Assembly (NCBI GenBank): GCA_964215915.1
Contig: CAXPEB010000024.1
Span: 1 to 7,565, forward strand
DNA length: 7,565 nucleotides
Reading direction: 5' to 3'
Source of the DNA: UBA8524 sp964215915
GTDB taxonomy: Bacteria > Bacteroidota > Bacteroidia > UBA8524
Part shown: one piece after another, positions 4,825-7,565 of the stretch
How the letters are laid out: each line of letters begins with the position of its first letter
How positions within the stretch are numbered: position 1 is the stretch's first letter
The notes under the pieces: model-generated
What the model saw: only the letters and a program-made list of their open reading frames with translations
Database searches by the model: none
Told to the model about the DNA's origin: nothing
Position numbers and translations under genes: made by a program

Positions 4825-5553
4825 GTGTCTGACAGGCTAGTTATCATACCTACGTACAAAGAGAAAGAGAATATCGAGCGCATGCTGGATACCGTGATGG
4901 CATTGACTCCCGAGTTCCACGTTCTCGTAGTTGACGACAGTTCACCGGACGGAACCGGGCTTCTTGTAAAAGCAAAACAAGAAGCCTATCCCCAACGTAT
5001 TCATTTGTTGGAAAGAAAAGCCAAAGACGGATTGGGCCGAGCTTATATCGCCGGGTTTCAATGGGCACTCGAGCATCCGGAATACCAATACATTTTTGAA
5101 ATGGATGCCGACTTTTCACATAACCCCTCTGACCTTATTCACTTGTATGAGGCCTGCCGTGATGGTGCCGATATGAGTATCGGTTCCCGCTATGTGAAAG
5201 GCGTAAATGTAGTCAACTGGCCTATGGGGCGTGTACTTATGTCGTATTTCGCTTCGGTATATGTGCGTTTTGTGACAGGTATGGATATCCGTGACACAAC
5301 GGCCGGCTTTGTTTGCTATAAAAGAGCGGTACTCGACAAGATTCCCTTTGATATGGTAAGGTTCAAAGGTTATGCCTTCCAGATCGAAATGAAATTCACC
5401 GCCTGGAAGTATGGATTCCAACTGGTTGAAGTCCCGATTATCTTCACTGACCGCTCTGAAGGAGAATCCAAAATGAGCAGCGGTATCTTTAAAGAAGCCT
5501 TGTTTGGAGTAATCCAGATCAAGCTGCGTAGCTGGTTCAGAAAATATACGTAA
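4825..5553 (+). CDS. Polyprenol (dolichol)-phosphate mannosyltransferase, DPM1-like GT2
   Basis: A 242-residue family 2 glycosyltransferase that would move mannose (or a similar sugar) from GDP-mannose to a polyprenyl phosphate at the inner face of the cytoplasmic membrane. The start is taken as GTG at 4825, giving MSDRLVIIPTYKEKENIE, the usual N-terminus. The frame is open back to a TTG at 4777, but those 16 residues are atypical. Motifs are IIPTYKEKENI (7-17), VVDDSSPDGT (35-44), GLGRAYIAGF (69-78), the metal-binding MDADFSHNP (93-101; Asp94, Asp96), GSRYV (120-124), DTTAGFVCY (157-165), KGYAFQIEM (181-189) and the closing DRSEGESKMS (209-218). There is no C-terminal membrane domain, so it is the soluble DPM1 form. 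GDP-mannose as donor is inferred from family resemblance. Its product could feed protein O-glycosylation or surface glycans. Confidence 0.92.
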   Translation: MSDRLVIIPTYKEKENIERMLDTVMALTPEFHVLVVDDSSPDGTGLLVKAKQEAYPQRIHLLERKAKDGLGRAYIAGFQWALEHPEYQYIFEMDADFSHNPSDLIHLYEACRDGADMSIGSRYVKGVNVVNWPMGRVLMSYFASVYVRFVTGMDIRDTTAGFVCYKRAVLDKIPFDMVRFKGYAFQIEMKFTAWKYGFQLVEVPIIFTDRSEGESKMSSGIFKEALFGVIQIKLRSWFRKYT

Positions 5554-5561
5554 GCGCGAAG

Positions 5562-5636
5562 CAACGCCATAGGTTCTGGGTTTGTCTAAACTGTAATAGA
5601 CTAGACTTTATCTGACAATTGGCGTTCTTTTTCTTC
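5562..5636 (+). terminator. Weak candidate terminator after the mannosyltransferase gene
   Basis: AACGCCA (5563-5569) pairs with TGGCGTT (5620-5626), and CTTTTTCTT follows. The 50-base loop holds a nested GTCTA (5584-5588) / TAGAC (5597-5601) hairpin. The T-tract and position after the stop fit termination, but the loop is long. The rest of the spacer to 5679 shows only pyrimidine-rich sequence and a GAGGGTT tandem pair near 5669-5682. Confidence 0.3.
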
Positions 5637-5679
5637 CCCTTCTTTTATCCTTCATCTCTCAATCCGCGAGGGTTGAGGG

Positions 5680-5781
5680 TTAGGAGAAATCCTTTACCCC
5701 GGAACCATGACCGCTTTGAGGCTCCCGAACCAAATGAAAACGGGGAACACCCTTTTCCATAGCCGCTTTCAGGTAGTACAT
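5680..5781 (-). CDS. Doubtful 33-codon ORF just after the outer membrane protein gene
   Basis: The minus strand has ATG (5781) to TAA (5680), encoding 33 residues that begin MYYLKAAMEKGVPRFHLVRE and end in KDFS. It starts 7 bases after the stop of the outer membrane barrel gene, with a GGTGG about 11-15 bases before the ATG. The composition is not obviously random, but I recognise no family and see no catalytic motif or membrane segment. It may be a small peptide gene cotranscribed with the barrel gene or simply chance. Confidence 0.22.
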   Translation of the reverse strand: MYYLKAAMEKGVPRFHLVREPQSGHGSGVKDFS

Positions 5782-5788
5782 TGAGGTT

Positions 5789-7539
5789 CTACCACCAGAA
5801 TTGTATCCCCCTTCTTCTGCTTCCTTTGGTATTGAAGCTATGGAAGTTGTAAACAAAACTCAGCATGTAGTAGCGGGTAACCGCATTAACATTGCTTACG
5901 GTCAGCGCATTCTCTTCGCTGGTCCGTTCGCTGTTCTGATTCTGGTGCAACAGATCATAAACACTCAGGCGTAACTGACCCCGGTTTTCTTTTAGGATAA
6001 GCCGCGTTACAGCCAGGTTCAGCAAGGTAAATTCGGTAGGTGAATCGGGTAGTGTTGTAAAGTTTTGCCGGTTATACGAGCATTTACCTTCAAACCATAA
6101 CTTCTCGAAAGGTGCTATCCATAATTCCAACTCATAACGCTGGTTAAGACTTCCGCTACTGGAGTTCAGGCCAGGGGTAAGTGAATATTGGTAGGAAGGT
6201 GAATACGATACACTGGCATCCAGGAAATCATTCTTATGAAGGCTGTAACCTACCCGGGGATAGAAAGTAAGACTCCGGTTTTCGTAAAGGGCTCCATTGA
6301 GGGAAGTCCAACCCCACCTTTGCGAAACATAAGCCCTGATATTGGGTGAATGGCTCCAGGTTTTGCCCCTTCCCGCACGCAAATAATAGTGCCCTCTTGC
6401 ATAAACGGAATAGGTCCAGCGCCCATCATCCAGGTTTACCGGTTGTGTAACCGAACGACCGGATTCGTCAAAGGAACGGGCATCAATCACCGTGCGGGTT
6501 GCGGCCGTCATACCAGCAGAAGAATAAAATCCCATGGTTCTTTTGCTATTGTTCCATCTCCCGTAATACGACAAGCGATGATGGTTGGATGCCTGCAATG
6601 CCGGGTTTCCACGACTAACCCGGTTAGGGTCGGTATTGTCCACCAGGTCTATCATTTGCCAGGATGCAGGTAATTCCTGTTCGTATTCGTATTCCATATG
6701 ATAATTTCCCCCCGACTTATTCCATTCGTAACTTATGGATGGATGAAAAAGGGAGAAATGCGAATTCACGGCGGAATCATTCAGGGCATTTCTCAAGCGG
6801 TAATCGGAGAACCCACCCAAAACGGAAATGGCAAGGAAGCCTTTCCGCAAAGACCGGTTAATTCCTGCCACCCCGGTCCAGGTTTGCACATTGTCATAGA
6901 ATTCGGTACTAAGCTGCTTTTGAAAAAACTCCGGGGAAGAAGCGGAATCCCTGGCGTAAACCTCCACGTTCCTCAGTCCGTTCCGATAAGCATGGGTCAC
7001 CTCATAATACATTCTAACTGAGTCGGAAAGGGTATACGTATGTTTGAATGTGGTATTCAGGCTAATGCTTTTGTTGTATGAGTCCCGGGTCTGCAATTGC
7101 GGAGAACCGGTAACGGATGTGTCGGTTTGTTCGATGATAAGGTAGTCGTTGAGTCCGTCGGAATGGATATTATACCCCGCCTGGGAACCATACAGTACCA
7201 GGTTGTTCTTTCTCTTTTTCCAGTTCCAGCTCAGGTAATTATCGAAAGAATAGCCCCCGGATTGTTGGGTGTTCTGATTGAAAATCCGGGTGGATTCCGG
7301 ACTGGAAAGGTAGGCGTTGAAATCCGTACGTTTCCGGATATCGTTGCTCCCCTCCCAGCGGAAAGTGGGTTCCAGGTTAAAGAACTGTATGGTATCGGGT
7401 ATCCAGCGAATCTCACCGTTAATCACATGCGTGGAGTTCTTAAGCAGGTTATCGGTGGAACGTCTCAGGGCCAATGTTGAATCTCCGAAATACCTTTCCG
7501 TAATGGTGGATTCCAGGTACTTGGTTCGGTTGAATCCCA
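5789..7539 (-). CDS. Outer membrane beta-barrel protein, TonB-dependent-receptor-like, 5' end missing
   Basis: About 583 C-terminal codons of a large outer membrane barrel protein of the type found in Bacteroidota TonB-dependent receptors (the 'outer membrane protein beta-barrel family' C-terminal domain). The protein is dominated by alternating aromatic/polar strands with Tyr-, Asn- and Ser-rich turns. Recognisable family features are NTDPNRVSRGNPALQASNHH in the middle of the barrel, LRLSVYDLLHQNQN near residues 523-536 of the fragment, and the final strand YYMLSFVYNF. The end is RRRGIQFWW. The upstream signal peptide, carboxypeptidase-like domain and plug expected in full-length relatives lie beyond the contig edge. 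No start codon is present: the TTG at 7540-7538 that could be read as Met includes the first adapter base. The substrate cannot be told; no SusD-like partner is in view. Confidence 0.85.
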
Positions 7540-7565
7540 AGATCGGAAGAGCACACGTCTGAACT
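7540..7565 (+). other. Illumina TruSeq adapter sequence (not genomic)
   Basis: The window ends with 26 bases starting AGATCGGAAGAGC and continuing ACACGTCTGAACT, identical to the start of the Illumina TruSeq index adapter. Read in one plus frame it gives the peptide KIGRAHV followed by a stop, a familiar trace of adapter read-through in predicted proteins. The A at 7540 could be genomic or adapter; everything from 7541 is adapter. Confidence 0.98.

Noticed and set aside
5669..5682. GAGGGTT tandem repeat as a telomere-like or regulatory repeat
   Set aside because: Only two units, interrupted at once; chance in a short spacer is the simplest explanation.
7097..7562. Plus-strand ORFs opposite the outer membrane protein, one ending in KIGRAHV
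   Set aside because: They are antisense shadows of the barrel gene, and the last one is completed only by the adapter sequence.
1..7565. CRISPR array, tRNA genes, insertion sequence, toxin-antitoxin or phage-defence genes
   Set aside because: I looked for spaced direct repeats, cloverleaf segments, transposase motifs and defence-type domains on both strands and found none.

Overview
The window looks like one end of an assembled contig from a member of the Bacteroidota. Several independent signs point that way. Four transcription units carry boxes that equal or approach the phylum's -7 promoter consensus TAnnTTTG, mostly a few bases from the start codon. The last gene is the C-terminal barrel of a large TonB-dependent-receptor-like outer membrane protein. 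Coding sequences start close to their promoters without clear Shine-Dalgarno sequences. I cannot place it to genus. The right edge is not genomic: the last 26 bases match the Illumina TruSeq adapter, so the contig runs into untrimmed adapter and the last gene is cut there.

Layout from left to right. (1) A plus-strand receiver-like protein (87-587) lacks the phosphorylation residues of true response regulators. (2) Convergent to it, a tight minus-strand operon of three genes (2682 down to 594) reads class I SAM methyltransferase, PAP2-family membrane phosphatase, enoyl-CoA hydratase. Both junctions are 4-base ATGA overlaps, and a TATCTTTG promoter box sits directly in front. (3) About 570 bases without a convincing protein gene (2698-3270) contain two perfect inverted repeats and ORF scraps. 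(4) A small SRP RNA gene lies on the minus strand (about 3272-3361), with its own -7 box and T-rich end. (5) Divergent from it is a small transaldolase of the TalC/FSA family (3472-4125), closed by a strong terminator. (6) Convergent to that is a GmhB-like HAD phosphatase (4266-4751). (7) Divergent from the phosphatase is a DPM1-like polyprenyl-phosphate mannosyltransferase (GTG start at 4825, end 5553). (8) A 235-base spacer holds only a possible terminator and a doubtful 33-codon ORF. (9) The 3' three-quarters or so of an outer membrane beta-barrel gene (5789-7539, minus) runs off the contig.

Most of this is housekeeping: protein targeting (SRP RNA), pentose phosphate metabolism (transaldolase), sugar-phosphate and lipid-linked sugar chemistry for the cell surface (GmhB-like enzyme, mannosyltransferase, PAP2), fatty acid oxidation (enoyl-CoA hydratase) and an outer membrane transporter or barrel. 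I did not find a new multi-gene system. The points that merit a second look are the degenerate receiver, the zinc-ligand-free GmhB-like enzyme, the PAP2 with altered motifs, the SRP RNA with a UGAC tetraloop, and the repeat-bearing spacer.
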